From NCBI GenBank assembly GCA_944321525.1, contig CALULQ010000010.1, positions 1 to 64,000 on the forward strand: 64,000 nucleotides of DNA, given 5' to 3'. A program made the position numbers and the translations under genes. The stretch comes from an uncultured Paraprevotella sp. (GTDB lineage: Bacteria; Bacteroidota; Bacteroidia; Bacteroidales; Bacteroidaceae). Of the stretch, positions 8,331-17,642 are shown piece after piece (position 1 is the stretch's first letter; every line of letters starts with the position of its first letter). A model generated the notes under the pieces. That model saw only the letters and a program-made list of their open reading frames with translations, was not told where the DNA came from and did not search any database.

Positions 8331-9194
8331 ATGGGAGGTTCCATGCACTTGAGAATGTTCATTTTATCCGTGTTGTTACTTTTGTCCTGCGCTCCGCTGA
8401 AAGCCACGGGGCTGGATGGCGATGTCATTTACATTGAAGGCGAGGAGTGGGAACTGCTCAACAAACCTATCGAATGGGATTCCACGCTGTTCGTCCGCCT
8501 GATGGAATTTTTGCCCGAGAACCATTGCACGTCGACGGCCAACTGGGAAGGATATACCGCTCATTGGGAGGTGCGCGACGACAGCCTCTATTTGCAGCAC
8601 TTGGAAGTATGTGTGTACGACACGCTGACGCGGGAGTGCGACACGCTGGCCTTCTTTCCCGATTCGTTGAAGGCGCTGTTCGCTCCTTATTATAAGAATG
8701 GGAGAATTTGCGCCCGCTGGATGAACGGGACCATCCGTGCGGGACGGGGTGAACTGGTGAGGTATGAGCACATGGGTTTCGACCGCAACGTGGAGACGGA
8801 GCGGCTGATGCGGCTTCGAGGCGGTGGAGTGGTGGAGGACCGCACGTACCACAACCGCAAGCAGGAGGGACTGGATTTGGAGGGTGTCCATCGCGAGTTG
8901 GTCAGGCGCTTCCCGTGGGACGATTTTCCGGAATACAAGGATTCCTTTTTCCTTTTCTGGGTGAGGGATGTCCGTGTTTCTCCAGACGGACGCTTGTCGG
9001 ACTTTGTCTTGCGCAGGTTTTCTGACAGGGGAAAACGGGGAGAGGAACTGAAAGACACGCCGATAGGGGATGCCCTCAGGAAGACCTTGAAGTCCATCGG
9101 CCCGTGGCAGGTGTTGTATATCCATGATGAGGTGCGCCCGGTGGCAACGAGTTTCATGATGAATTTCCGCAAAGGGGATGACGGCGGACAATAA
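8331..9194 (+). CDS. Exported protein of unknown function
   Basis: About 287 residues; a second in-frame ATG at 8343 (MHLRMFILSVLLLLSC) gives a more typical signal peptide and may be the true start. The hydrophobic segment ends in LLLLSC, which could be a weak lipoprotein signal, so envelope location is likely. The mature part is polar. Its C-terminal ~80 residues (WVRDVRVSPDGRLSDFVLRR to the conserved-looking SFMMNFRKG end) recall the fold pattern of TonB-like C-terminal domains, but this is only an impression. I do not recognise the family. It stands alone, divergent from fbp, and ends at a strong bidirectional terminator. Confidence 0.75.
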   Translation: MGGSMHLRMFILSVLLLLSCAPLKATGLDGDVIYIEGEEWELLNKPIEWDSTLFVRLMEFLPENHCTSTANWEGYTAHWEVRDDSLYLQHLEVCVYDTLTRECDTLAFFPDSLKALFAPYYKNGRICARWMNGTIRAGRGELVRYEHMGFDRNVETERLMRLRGGGVVEDRTYHNRKQEGLDLEGVHRELVRRFPWDDFPEYKDSFFLFWVRDVRVSPDGRLSDFVLRRFSDRGKRGEELKDTPIGDALRKTLKSIGPWQVLYIHDEVRPVATSFMMNFRKGDDGGQ

Positions 9195-9204
9195 GCGGTG
9201 TCGG

Positions 9205-9260
9205 AAAAAAGCCTTCTCCTCCCGTCCAGAACCATAGGGCGGGAGGAGAAGGCTTTTTTT
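9205..9260. terminator. Bidirectional terminator between the exported protein gene and sbcC
   Basis: 14-bp perfect stem GCCTTCTCCTCCCG (9211-9224) with its complement at 9240-9253, flanked by six A on the left and seven T on the right, so it serves both converging genes. Confidence 0.92.
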
Positions 9261-9293
9261 ATTCGTTCTGTCAAAAGTTGTGGCTTTTCTTGG

Positions 9294-12200
9294 TTAGTCG
9301 GGTGAGCCGATCGTGCCCATCGTTCCGCGCAGTTCTATGTGGCTGCGTCCTTCTCCTCGCTTCACCACGCGGATTTGCACGCCGATGCGCTCGTCCAGTT
9401 CTTCGCGGTGGGAGATGACGCCCACGCGCCGCCCGTTCTGTCCGGCGATTTCCTGCAGGCGTTCCAAGGTGGACATGACGGAATCAAGGCTTTTCTCGTC
9501 GAGCGTGCCGAAGCCTTCGTCGATGAACAGGATGTCGATGTTCATGTCGGGACTGTTGAGCGACGAGAGCGCCAGCGACAAGGCCAGCGAAATCATGAAG
9601 CGTTCGCCGCCGGAGAGCACCGTCACGCTGCGCACCTGGTCCTTGTTGTAGCGGTCGAGCACCAGGATGGAGAGCTGCTCGTTGTCCTCGCTGCACGTCA
9701 GCTTGTAGCGGTCGGTGATGCGGGACAGATAGATGTTGGCGTTGTTGAGCAGCGGCCGCAGGATGTAGGACTGCACGAGTGTGCGGAAACGCGTGCCGCC
9801 GAAGCGGGCATTCAGTCGTTCCCATTTTGAGAATTCCTTCTTCGCCGCTTCCAGTCGTGCGGCTATTTCCTTGAAGCGTTGTTCGTTGCGTCGGTTTTCT
9901 TCCAGCCTGTTGCGGGCCACGCTCATTTCGGTCAGGATTTGGTCGCGTGCGCGGGCCAGTGTGGCTTTCTCCTCCTGCAGGAGTTGCGGGTCGGGCAGTG
10001 ACTGCGCGTCGTCAGCCCCGAGTTTAGCCATGGCTTCGGCTTGCTGTTTCCGTGCGGCGGCTATGGCGTCGCGCCGCGACGTGATGTTGGCTTGGATGCT
10101 GTTGAGGCGTCTGCGTGCGCCGGCCAGTTCGTTTTCCCTGGCGGTGAGGGCGGTCAGGTCGGCTTCCGTTGTGCCCGTTGCTTCGAAATATGCATTCAGT
10201 TCCGTGGCGCAGGCCGCGATGGTGCGGGCGCATTCGTCTTCGGCTTTCGTGGCTGCGTCCACGTCGGCGAAAAGTTTCGCCCATTCACCGTGGATGTCGG
10301 GGCAAGGGAAGGAGGCCGGGGCAACTGCCTGTTCCCATTTTTCTCGTTGTTTCAGGATGTTGTTGCGGATGTGGCCGATGGATGCGGCCAAGGCCGACAA
10401 GGTTTCCCGGCGTTGCGTGGCGTTTTCGAGCGCCGTCTTCTGGCGGGCGTAGGCGTTGGCACCTGCGGTCAGCGCCTCTTTCGTGGCTGCGGTGTCCTTC
10501 TGCCAGTCCGGCATCAGGCCGCACAAGGTGGCTTCCAAGTCGGCGGACAATTGTTCTGCCGTCCTTCTTCCGGCCTCTTCCTGTCCGTGCAGGTGGCGTA
10601 GCTCTTGCGCGTTGGTCTCGATGGCTTTCTCCGTGCGCACCTTGGCTTTTTCGGTTTCCTCTTTGGCCGCGTCCACTTCCTTTTTCTCTTTCAGCAAGTG
10701 TCCGATTTTGCGTTGCAGTTCTTCAGCTTCCTGCTGTCGCTTTTTGAGTCGCATCATGGCGGCTGCAACAGATTCGATGGCCCTGTCCACTTGTTCGGCC
10801 ATGGGGCGTGCCGGGTCAAGAGCCAACCGTTGTGCCGTTTGCGCGGCCTGCACAGTTTGTGCGTTCAGTCTGTTTTTCTGTTGCGAATGTTGCGCCAGCT
10901 GCGTCTGCAGCATGCCGCTTGCCATGTCGTAGTTCTTCTTTGCCTTGTCGCGCACTGCGGTGGCCCGTTCCAGGTCGGCCCCCGTGGCAGCCTTTTCTTG
11001 CTCCAAGGGGGTCAGCACCATGCGGAAGTCCTTGTCCAAGTGGGCGTGGTCGATGTGCTGGCCGCACAAGGGGCAAGTGTCGGCCTGCTCCGCAGCGAGC
11101 CGTTTCCGCAGCGTGACGAGATGTTCCTCGAGGCTTGTTTGCATGGTGTGGAGCAGGTTGTTCGCTTTTTCATCCCTTTCGCGGGCCTGCTTGTAGGCCG
11201 TTTCTGCTTCTTGGGCAGCCTGTGAAAGCATGCGCATCTTCCCCTCCATGGTTTTGATGTCTGCGTCGAGCTTTTCCAGTCCGGCTTTGTCGGCTTCCAG
11301 TGCATGCAGAGTCTGCCGCAGCTGTGTCAGTCCGGCGTGCTTCAGGTTGGCTTTGTCAAGTTCTTGGTTTGCGCGGTCCGGGTCCATTTTTTCCCGTTGT
11401 TGGGTCAGCGCGTCTATTTCCGCTTGCTTTTCCCTTGCGGAGCGGGCGGCCGCTTCTGCGTTTCGCGCGGCTTCCTCGGCCGCATTCTTCAGCGGGGCTG
11501 TCCTTTGTGCTTCCTCCTGCATTTTGCCTGCAAGGATTCGGATTTCTTTCAGGATGTCTTCATATTGGCGCATTTTCTGGACGATTTCCCCGGTTTGCCC
11601 GTATAGCTCGTCCCAATTCTTGTGCTCGCCCATCCACTGTTGTAATTTTTCTCTTTCCTTGTCGAGCTGCCGGATGTCCTCTTCGCGCTGTGCCAGGTCG
11701 GCCGACAGGCGGCAGAATGCAGCCTTCCGCAGGGGCTCTCGTGCTTTTGTCGTCGCCTCCTTTTCCTGTGCGTCTTTCATTCTTGTCAGGGTCAGGCGTT
11801 GCGCTGTGGTGCTGTCCCATCCGCTGACGAGCGCTGCATACGCCTTGTATTCCTCACTGTTTCGTGCTGCTTCCAGTCGTTCCAGGTCTTGTTGTGCGGA
11901 AGCCGCGTTGCATTTGCTTTTTTCTATGGCCTCGACGAGCGCAAGCCGTTCCTCGTTCTGCCGCACCTGCGTTTCCAGTTCTTTCTTGTCCGCTTCCAGA
12001 CGGACCAGCTTTTCCAGCAGGTTTGTCCTTTCTTCTTCTTTCAGGATGTGGGTGGCTTCCGTGTCATATTCGGTTTGCGTTTGTCCGCAAACCGCTTTCG
12101 TCCGGTCGAAAATATTCTTGATGGCCGCGCCGTATCGTGAGAAGCGTTCCGTGTTGGTCAGTTGCTCCAGGATAGCTTCGCGCTCCGCCTTTCCTCCGGT

Positions 12201-12755
12201 GAGGAACGATGCGAATTGTCCCTGCGCCAACATGGCCATGCGTCCGAACTGTTCGAAGCTGAGGCCAACGGCCTGTTGTATGATTTGGCCCACTTCGTTG
12301 TTCCCCGACAGCCAGTCTCCGTCTCCTCTTTTTACTTCCCATTTAGGTGCGCGGTGCTTCATCTGTTTGCGGTAGCGCTGCATACCCAAGGAGAGCCGGG
12401 CATGGTAAGTGGTCCCGTCGTTGCCTTCAAATTCCACTTCGCTGTAGCACGGCTCGCGTTCCGAGATGCCCAACCGCGTGTATTGTTCTATGCTGGCCAC
12501 CCGCAGCGTCTCGCCTTCGGTGTTCACGTAATCGTTCCGCATGGCGTTGGCCACTCCGTCCAATCGAGGTGTTTTCTTGTAGAGAGCCATGGCGATGCAG
12601 TCCAGTATGACGGTTTTTCCCGCCCCGGTGTCGCCGCAGATGAGGAAGAGCGGGGCCGCTTCCCCGCTCACGGCGTCGCGCAAGCCGTTTTCGAAGTCTA
12701 TGTCTCCCGTTTCGATGGATGCAATGTTCCTTATATGTAACTTTTTTATTCTCAT
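9294..12755 (-). CDS. sbcC: SbcC, ATPase subunit of the SbcCD nuclease
   Basis: 1153-residue SMC-like ATPase (bacterial Rad50). The Walker A motif GDTGAGKT is at 41-48. Long coiled coils run on both sides of a zinc hook CPLCGQ (near residue 558). The C-terminal lobe has the ABC signature LSGGERFMISLAL and Walker B LFIDEGFGTLDEKSLD. With SbcD it opens DNA hairpins and protein-blocked ends and trims palindromes. The ATG at 12755 follows the sbcD stop by 18 bases, so the two are co-transcribed. Substrates relevant to this genome could include the hairpin-forming repeat family found here, which is inference only. Confidence 0.96.
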   Translation of the reverse strand: MRIKKLHIRNIASIETGDIDFENGLRDAVSGEAAPLFLICGDTGAGKTVILDCIAMALYKKTPRLDGVANAMRNDYVNTEGETLRVASIEQYTRLGISEREPCYSEVEFEGNDGTTYHARLSLGMQRYRKQMKHRAPKWEVKRGDGDWLSGNNEVGQIIQQAVGLSFEQFGRMAMLAQGQFASFLTGGKAEREAILEQLTNTERFSRYGAAIKNIFDRTKAVCGQTQTEYDTEATHILKEEERTNLLEKLVRLEADKKELETQVRQNEERLALVEAIEKSKCNAASAQQDLERLEAARNSEEYKAYAALVSGWDSTTAQRLTLTRMKDAQEKEATTKAREPLRKAAFCRLSADLAQREEDIRQLDKEREKLQQWMGEHKNWDELYGQTGEIVQKMRQYEDILKEIRILAGKMQEEAQRTAPLKNAAEEAARNAEAAARSAREKQAEIDALTQQREKMDPDRANQELDKANLKHAGLTQLRQTLHALEADKAGLEKLDADIKTMEGKMRMLSQAAQEAETAYKQARERDEKANNLLHTMQTSLEEHLVTLRKRLAAEQADTCPLCGQHIDHAHLDKDFRMVLTPLEQEKAATGADLERATAVRDKAKKNYDMASGMLQTQLAQHSQQKNRLNAQTVQAAQTAQRLALDPARPMAEQVDRAIESVAAAMMRLKKRQQEAEELQRKIGHLLKEKKEVDAAKEETEKAKVRTEKAIETNAQELRHLHGQEEAGRRTAEQLSADLEATLCGLMPDWQKDTAATKEALTAGANAYARQKTALENATQRRETLSALAASIGHIRNNILKQREKWEQAVAPASFPCPDIHGEWAKLFADVDAATKAEDECARTIAACATELNAYFEATGTTEADLTALTARENELAGARRRLNSIQANITSRRDAIAAARKQQAEAMAKLGADDAQSLPDPQLLQEEKATLARARDQILTEMSVARNRLEENRRNEQRFKEIAARLEAAKKEFSKWERLNARFGGTRFRTLVQSYILRPLLNNANIYLSRITDRYKLTCSEDNEQLSILVLDRYNKDQVRSVTVLSGGERFMISLALSLALSSLNSPDMNIDILFIDEGFGTLDEKSLDSVMSTLERLQEIAGQNGRRVGVISHREELDERIGVQIRVVKRGEGRSHIELRGTMGTIGSPD

Positions 12756-12773
12756 GTTCGTCGGATGCTTGGG

Positions 12774-14036
12774 CTAACTTTGTCTGTTTCTTTTGCGCGT
12801 GGTGTTGCTCTCCTCCGCCATGCGTCTCATTTCCGCCTCTATCTCGACGAAGGCTTCTCGCACTTCGTCCATGTCGAGTTCCGGATATTGTTGCTGCGTC
12901 TTCTCTATGAAGAGCACCGGGTCGGTCATTTGTTGGATTTCCGCCACTTCGAACTTCGGCTTCACGAAGTCTTCAGTGTGGCTTTCTGTCGGGCCTGTCC
13001 ACAGGATTTTCGGGTTGTAGCGCAACTCTTCCTTGTAAGGTTCGATGAGGGCGTACACCGCTTGGTTGAAGTCGGACGGGAGCACCGCGCGTTGGTCCAA
13101 TTGCAACCGGATGTAGCCTCTTCCGCATTCCTCGGCAAACCGGCGTATGCCTTCCAGAGCGTCTTCGCTGTTGGTGAACGAGGCGTAGGCGTAGGGCAGG
13201 ATGTGGAAATGCCTCAATTCGTGGATGCGGAGCTGGCGGACGCGCACGTTTCCGCCGTGGCGGTCGATTTCCACACAGCTCACCGTGTGGGGGTATTGCT
13301 CGTCGCAACTCACGTGGAGGGCGCTCCCGGCGTAGCGGATGACGGGAGCGGGATAAGTTACGTCCGCTTCCATGCAGTCCGCTTCGCGGCCGATGGTCTG
13401 AGGCTTGTGTATGTGGCCCAGGGCAAAATAGTCATATCCCAGTCCCAGGCTGGCCCGGGATTGTGTCCTGACGTGCCCCACGTCGGGGTCGTGTCCGGTC
13501 GTGTCGCAACCGGCCACGGCCAAGTGTCCCGTCATGACCACGGGTTTTCCTTCCGTGTTTTCGGCGGCCACGCGGTCGAGCAGGGCCTGAAGCGTGGCGG
13601 TGCGCTCGCCGGTCATGTAGGGCAAGGCGACGATGTAGCCTTCGGGCAGCCGGACAATGAAGCGTTCCTGCCACCCGTCGGACGAAGCTGCGTCGGCCGG
13701 AGGGGGAGTGCCGACGAGATGCACGTCGGCCAGTTGCCACACGGCATCGTGTGACTGGAGGCGGGAGGCCGAATCGTGGTTGCCCGCGACGATGACGATG
13801 TGCATGCCGGGCGATGAGCGGTGCAAGCGGACGAAATGTCTGGTGAACGCCTTCCACGTCGTGGCCGACGGTTGTTGTATGTCGAACACGTCGCCGCTCA
13901 CTATCAGGGCGTCAGGCCGCTCGTCGCGGCACCACTGTTCCAACTGGGCGAAGAAGCAGTCGTGCTCGTCCGTCCGGTCATAGTTCTGGTAGATGACCTG
14001 CCCCAGGTGCAGGTCGGCTGTATGCAATATTTTCAT
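12774..14036 (-). CDS. sbcD: SbcD, nuclease subunit of SbcCD
   Basis: 420-residue Mre11-type metallophosphoesterase. Metal motifs are visible near the N-terminus: HTADLHLG, SGDVFD, AGNHD, then MTGHLAV and LGHIHKPQ. The C-terminal ~150 residues form the capping and SbcC-binding region. It provides the Mn-dependent endo- and 3'-5' exonuclease activity of the complex. It lies directly before sbcC. A 114-base gap separates it from the exonuclease gene upstream, so it may have its own promoter or be read through from the WYL-exonuclease pair. Confidence 0.95.
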   Translation of the reverse strand: MKILHTADLHLGQVIYQNYDRTDEHDCFFAQLEQWCRDERPDALIVSGDVFDIQQPSATTWKAFTRHFVRLHRSSPGMHIVIVAGNHDSASRLQSHDAVWQLADVHLVGTPPPADAASSDGWQERFIVRLPEGYIVALPYMTGERTATLQALLDRVAAENTEGKPVVMTGHLAVAGCDTTGHDPDVGHVRTQSRASLGLGYDYFALGHIHKPQTIGREADCMEADVTYPAPVIRYAGSALHVSCDEQYPHTVSCVEIDRHGGNVRVRQLRIHELRHFHILPYAYASFTNSEDALEGIRRFAEECGRGYIRLQLDQRAVLPSDFNQAVYALIEPYKEELRYNPKILWTGPTESHTEDFVKPKFEVAEIQQMTDPVLFIEKTQQQYPELDMDEVREAFVEIEAEMRRMAEESNTTRKRNRQS

Positions 14037-14150
14037 GTGTTGCCTTGTGTAGGGTCAAGAGTTTGTCGCGGCAAGTTAGCAATAAAATTCCGTTCCGGCA
14101 AGTGGCGCTGTGCGATTGCGGCTCCGGGCGGATGGCGGTCGGGCGCCGGT

Positions 14151-14702
14151 TCACAGCTTCCCGCCGTAGGCGTTCATGCTCGTCAGGTCGTCCCATCCCG
14201 TGTCCCGGATCTCCCTGAGGAACAGGCGGGCGCACATCTCGGCATCGTTGCCCGCGCGGTGGTGCGTTCCGCAACAGATGTCGAAGCGTTGGCAAAGGTA
14301 ATCCAACTTGTTGCAACTGAAGTCGTAAATCTTGCGGGCGGCGCGCAGCGAGCAGTAGTAGGTGACATCGGGCTTTTCCAAGCCGTAAAGTTCCAGCGAG
14401 TCGCGGATGCATCCCATGTCGAACACGGCGTTGTGGGCGACCAGCACGGGACAGTCGGCCAGATAGCTGGCAATTTCGGCCCACACTTCGGGGAAGTCCG
14501 GGGCGTTGGCCGTGTCGGCAGGGCGGATTCCATGGACCTGCGTGTTCCAATAGCAGTACCGGTTGCCGACCGGGCGCACCAGCCAGGAGCGGGTTTCTGT
14601 CACCTTTCCGTCGCGCACCACACAGATGCCTGCCTCGCAGACCGAGGCCCGGCTCTCCGCAGCCGTTTCGAAGTCGATGGCGATGAAATTCAGTCCTTGC
14701 AT
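14151..14702 (-). CDS. DEDDh-family 3'-5' exonuclease
   Basis: 183-residue protein of the DNA polymerase III epsilon/RNase T-like superfamily. ExoI motif IAIDFET is near residue 9, ExoII HNAVFDMG is in the middle, and ExoIII HHRAGNDAEM carries the catalytic His five residues before Asp, completing D-E-D-D-h. It stands alone rather than fused to a polymerase, so it is probably a repair or RNA-processing nuclease rather than the replicase proofreader. Its start overlaps the end of the WYL regulator gene by 13 bases, implying translational coupling. Confidence 0.9.
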   Translation of the reverse strand: MQGLNFIAIDFETAAESRASVCEAGICVVRDGKVTETRSWLVRPVGNRYCYWNTQVHGIRPADTANAPDFPEVWAEIASYLADCPVLVAHNAVFDMGCIRDSLELYGLEKPDVTYYCSLRAARKIYDFSCNKLDYLCQRFDICCGTHHRAGNDAEMCARLFLREIRDTGWDDLTSMNAYGGKL

Positions 14703-15652
14703 GGCTCTTCCTCCTTCGTTGCATAATAGTCCATCAGTCGTTTGGCGAAGTTCCGCATTTCTTGGCGCACCTCTTCGGGCGACACTACTTCCAGTTGATC
14801 GCCTTGTGCGAGCAGCAGTTGGTAGAAGTCGAAGGTGAGCTTCACGCGATACTCAAAGAGGGTCGACTCGCCGTCGCTTCCCAGTTCGCGGTGCGACTCG
14901 TGCAACGGGAGGGTGCGCAGGTAGTCGGCAAAGCCTTTGTAGGCACGCACGACGACGGGCACGACGGGGCCGTCGGAGGTGATCACCCCGCAGCATCCTT
15001 CAAAATAGCGTTCCGCGTTGAAACTCTTGTCCGGCTTGAAGGTGCGCCCCGTGTCGCGGATGTCGGAAATCCTGTCGAGCGCATACACCAGGTAGACATC
15101 CTTGGGCTTGTTCCCCCTTGCCTTGTTGCGGTCGGAATAGTAAGGGCTTCGCCCGATGACGTACCACCGCCGTTTCGCCACCTTCAGACAATAAGGTTCG
15201 ATGTCGAACGTGCTGGGCTCCGGCTTGCCGAACCCCTGGTGCGTGATGCTCAGCACCCGGTCGTGCCGCATGGCGTCGGCGATGAGCGTGAGCCACATCT
15301 GCCCGGAGGGTATGTCCTCGAAGAAAATGCGGTCTTCCAGTCCGCGGTCGGCCTGGATTTGGTTCAACGTGGCGTAGGAGCTGATCAGCCAGCTGCGCAG
15401 GTTGTTGCCCCTCAGCCGTTCCGGTTCGTCGATGTAGTACCGGTAGCCGTCCTTTTTGTCACATTCGATGTAGACGTCGAAAATGTCCTTGATGGCTTTC
15501 TGGTGGTTGTGGAAGGTGCGCAGGGGAAGCTCGTCGCCATATCCCAGGTTGCTTTTCTTCCACAGTTCGTTGATTTCCTGAAAGGTCAACCGCCCGTAGC
15601 GGAGCAGGATGTCCACGAGCCAAACGTATCGTCCGAAAAGGTTTGCTGCCAT
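14690..15652 (-). CDS. WYL-domain transcriptional regulator
   Basis: 320 residues. The N-terminus (ILLRYGRLTFQEINELW...LPLRTFHNHQKAI) is a winged-helix DNA-binding region of the DeoR/YafY style. The middle contains the WYL ligand-sensing domain (KRRWYVIGRSP, near residue 165), followed by a C-terminal extension. WYL proteins often control DNA-damage or defence genes and are thought to sense nucleic-acid ligands. Here it is the first gene of a leftward set containing an exonuclease and SbcDC, which suggests, without proof, that it regulates them. A TAnnTTTG box lies ~32 bases upstream. Confidence 0.9.
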   Translation of the reverse strand: MAANLFGRYVWLVDILLRYGRLTFQEINELWKKSNLGYGDELPLRTFHNHQKAIKDIFDVYIECDKKDGYRYYIDEPERLRGNNLRSWLISSYATLNQIQADRGLEDRIFFEDIPSGQMWLTLIADAMRHDRVLSITHQGFGKPEPSTFDIEPYCLKVAKRRWYVIGRSPYYSDRNKARGNKPKDVYLVYALDRISDIRDTGRTFKPDKSFNAERYFEGCCGVITSDGPVVPVVVRAYKGFADYLRTLPLHESHRELGSDGESTLFEYRVKLTFDFYQLLLAQGDQLEVVSPEEVRQEMRNFAKRLMDYYATKEEEPCKD

Positions 15653-15683
15653 AATAAATCAGGTTTGTTGTTCTTCTTTGCCA

Positions 15684-15691
15684 CAAATGTA
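15684..15691 (-). promoter_or_regulatory. Promoter -7 box for the WYL-exonuclease genes
   Basis: TACATTTG read leftward, ~32 bases before the ATG at 15652. Confidence 0.5.
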
Positions 15692-15787
15692 CCGATTAAC
15701 TGCTGAAAAATCGTAGCACATCCCGGATTTTTTGCCCCGTCACGGTGTTTTTCCCTGCTTCTGCTTCGTTTTGGCGCATCTGGGCCT

Positions 15788-15795
15788 TAACTTTG
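15788..15795 (+). promoter_or_regulatory. Promoter -7 box for rtcB
   Basis: TAACTTTG; predicted start near 15802 gives a ~60-base leader ending in the purine-rich site AAGGAAGAAAAG before the GTG start. Confidence 0.5.
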
Positions 15796-15862
15796 CCGCC
15801 AGAACCCGCCCCGACAAGGAAAGCCGGGCAAGGAAAACGAATAATATATAAAGGAAGAAAAG

Positions 15863-17128
15863 GTGAGAACCATAGAAGGACATGACGTGAAAATATTCAC
15901 GGAGAACATCGAAGAGACGGCCATGGCGCAAATCATGGATTTGCTGGCCATCGGCGCATTCGCGCATTGCAAAATCAGGATTATGCCCGACGTGCATGCC
16001 GGGGCGGGATGCGTGATAGGGTTCACGGGCGATTTGGGCGAAAAGGTGATTCCGAACATCGTCGGGGTGGACATCGGGTGCGGCATCCTGGTGCAGCCGT
16101 TCGCTGCTGCGAAGCCCGTCGACTACCACGCGCTGAACGAGTTCATTCTGCACAACATCCCGTCGGGGCGCGGCATCCGCGACGGACGGTATGTCCCGCT
16201 GGCGCCGAAGCACATGGACGCCTATCGGGAGGCGAAAGAACTGGTGAAGCAGTTGCGCTGCTACCGGGAGCTGAAGGACACGAAGCGCCTGAACCTTTCC
16301 ATCGGTTCGCTCGGGGGAGGAAACCACTTCATCGAGATAGACCGCGACGAGCGGGGAGGAAGTTACCTGGTGGTGCACACCGGAAGCCGGAACCTGGGGA
16401 AGCAGGTGGCGCAGGTGTACCAGAAACTGGCGGTCAAGTGCCAGTCGGGCTGGGCCGAACTGATGGAAGAACAGAACCGGATGATTGCGGCTTACAAACA
16501 GGCCGGGCGCAGGGACGAGCTGCAGGAGGCCGTGCGCCAACTGCACAACTCCTTCAAGATGCGCCGCCCGTCCATGCCGCCGGAACTGGCCTATCTGGAA
16601 GGCGCCTACCGCGACGACTACCTGCACGACATGAGGCTCTGCCAGCGCTGGGCGCAAATCAACCGCCGCCTGATTGCCGACCTGCTCTTGGAGCATCTGG
16701 CAGGGCCGTGTGGCGGAGAGCCCGAGGGGGCGGACGGGGCTTTCGAGAGCGTGCACAACTACATCGGCGACGACAACATCATCCGCAAGGGAGCCATCGC
16801 GGCGTATGCCGGGCAGCGGTGCATCATCCCGCTGAACATGCGCGACGGGTCGCTCATCTGCACGGGGCGGGGGAACGGGGACTGGAACTGTTCGGCGCCC
16901 CACGGCGCGGGGCGCGTCATGAGCCGCAGCCAGGCTTTCCAGCGTATCAGCATGGAGGAGTACAGGCGGTCGATGCAGGGCATCTACAGCGAAAGCCTGT
17001 CGGAGGAGACCAAGGACGAGTCGCCCATGGCCTATAAGCCGAAGGACGAGATTCTCGCCAACATACGCGACACCGTGGAGGTGGTGGACGTCATCCGGCC
17101 GACGTACAACTTCAAGGCGGCGGAATGA
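15863..17128 (+). CDS. rtcB: RtcB family RNA ligase
   Basis: 421 residues, GTG start after a strong purine-rich ribosome site. RtcB joins 2',3'-cyclic phosphate or 3'-phosphate RNA ends to 5'-OH ends using GTP and Mn. Visible are MPDVHAG, VDIGCG (metal ligands), GGGNHFIE, HTGSRNLG, and CSAPHGAGR, whose histidine (residue 347) corresponds to the GMP-accepting residue. No archease, RtcA or RtcR regulator is adjacent, so it is an orphan ligase with a housekeeping-type promoter. The neighbour on the right is convergent. Confidence 0.92.
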   Translation: MRTIEGHDVKIFTENIEETAMAQIMDLLAIGAFAHCKIRIMPDVHAGAGCVIGFTGDLGEKVIPNIVGVDIGCGILVQPFAAAKPVDYHALNEFILHNIPSGRGIRDGRYVPLAPKHMDAYREAKELVKQLRCYRELKDTKRLNLSIGSLGGGNHFIEIDRDERGGSYLVVHTGSRNLGKQVAQVYQKLAVKCQSGWAELMEEQNRMIAAYKQAGRRDELQEAVRQLHNSFKMRRPSMPPELAYLEGAYRDDYLHDMRLCQRWAQINRRLIADLLLEHLAGPCGGEPEGADGAFESVHNYIGDDNIIRKGAIAAYAGQRCIIPLNMRDGSLICTGRGNGDWNCSAPHGAGRVMSRSQAFQRISMEEYRRSMQGIYSESLSEETKDESPMAYKPKDEILANIRDTVEVVDVIRPTYNFKAAE

Positions 17129-17320
17129 ACCGGAATGTCAGACTATCGGATGCCCTGATGCCTGTATGCGGGAGCGGCGTGGAAACGCAGGGGGAGGCAT
17201 TCGCCCGACGCGCGCCTGGCCGAAGGGCGGGTCCGTCCGGCTGCCTCATTGCTTGCCGGCCGATAGCCGGAAGGCGTGCGTCCGGGCGCGCCCGGACTTG
17301 CCCGATGCGACGTCGCGGCC

Positions 17321-17414
17321 TGCGGAGGCCGTCAGCGTACTTTGCGGAGAGTATTCGAGTACTCTGCGGCAAGTACTCGAGTACTTTGCGGCAAGTACAA
17401 TCCGCGACTCCGCA
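17321..17414 (+). repeat. GTAC-palindrome element, copy 3 (94 bp, forward)
   Basis: TGCGGAG (17321-17327) and CTCCGCA (17408-17414) ends. It contains three hairpin units rather than two, cores TTTGCGGAGA, TCTGCGGCAA and TTTGCGGCAA, all in the same orientation. The extra length is exactly one 22-bp unit. One junction palindrome is altered (GTATTCGAGTAC). It lies between the convergent rtcB and aldo/keto reductase genes. The rest of spacer 17129-17515 shows nothing recognisable. Confidence 0.9.
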
Positions 17415-17515
17415 AGGCGTCTGCCCGCATTCCGCGGGGCGATGCCCGGGGGTTGGCCTTTTCGGGGCGTCGGGCGCAGCCTCCGGCACCAGCTTCGGCG
17501 TTTCGGGGCCGACAT

Positions 17516-17572
17516 GAAAAAAACAGTCCCGGCAAGAGTGTCTCTTTCATGGAGGCCTTTTGCCAGGACTGT
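17516..17572 (-). terminator. Terminator of the aldo/keto reductase operon
   Basis: Leftward stem ACAGTCC-x-GGCAA with its complement (arms 17523-17535 and 17560-17572), followed by a seven-T run (A at 17517-17523 on plus). Confidence 0.8.
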
Positions 17573-17642
17573 AAGGTTTTAAGATTCTCCGGTGCTTTGT
17601 CCCGCTTCCGTTCGTGCCCCATTCGCTGCCGGGACGGTTGTT

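Noticed and set aside
8022..8348. N-terminal extension of fructose bisphosphatase
   Set aside because: The upstream codons translate the palindromic repeat and lie upstream of the predicted promoter.
13821..14726. Rightward frames opposite sbcD and the exonuclease
   Set aside because: They lie antisense to genes with clear catalytic motifs and have no family resemblance.
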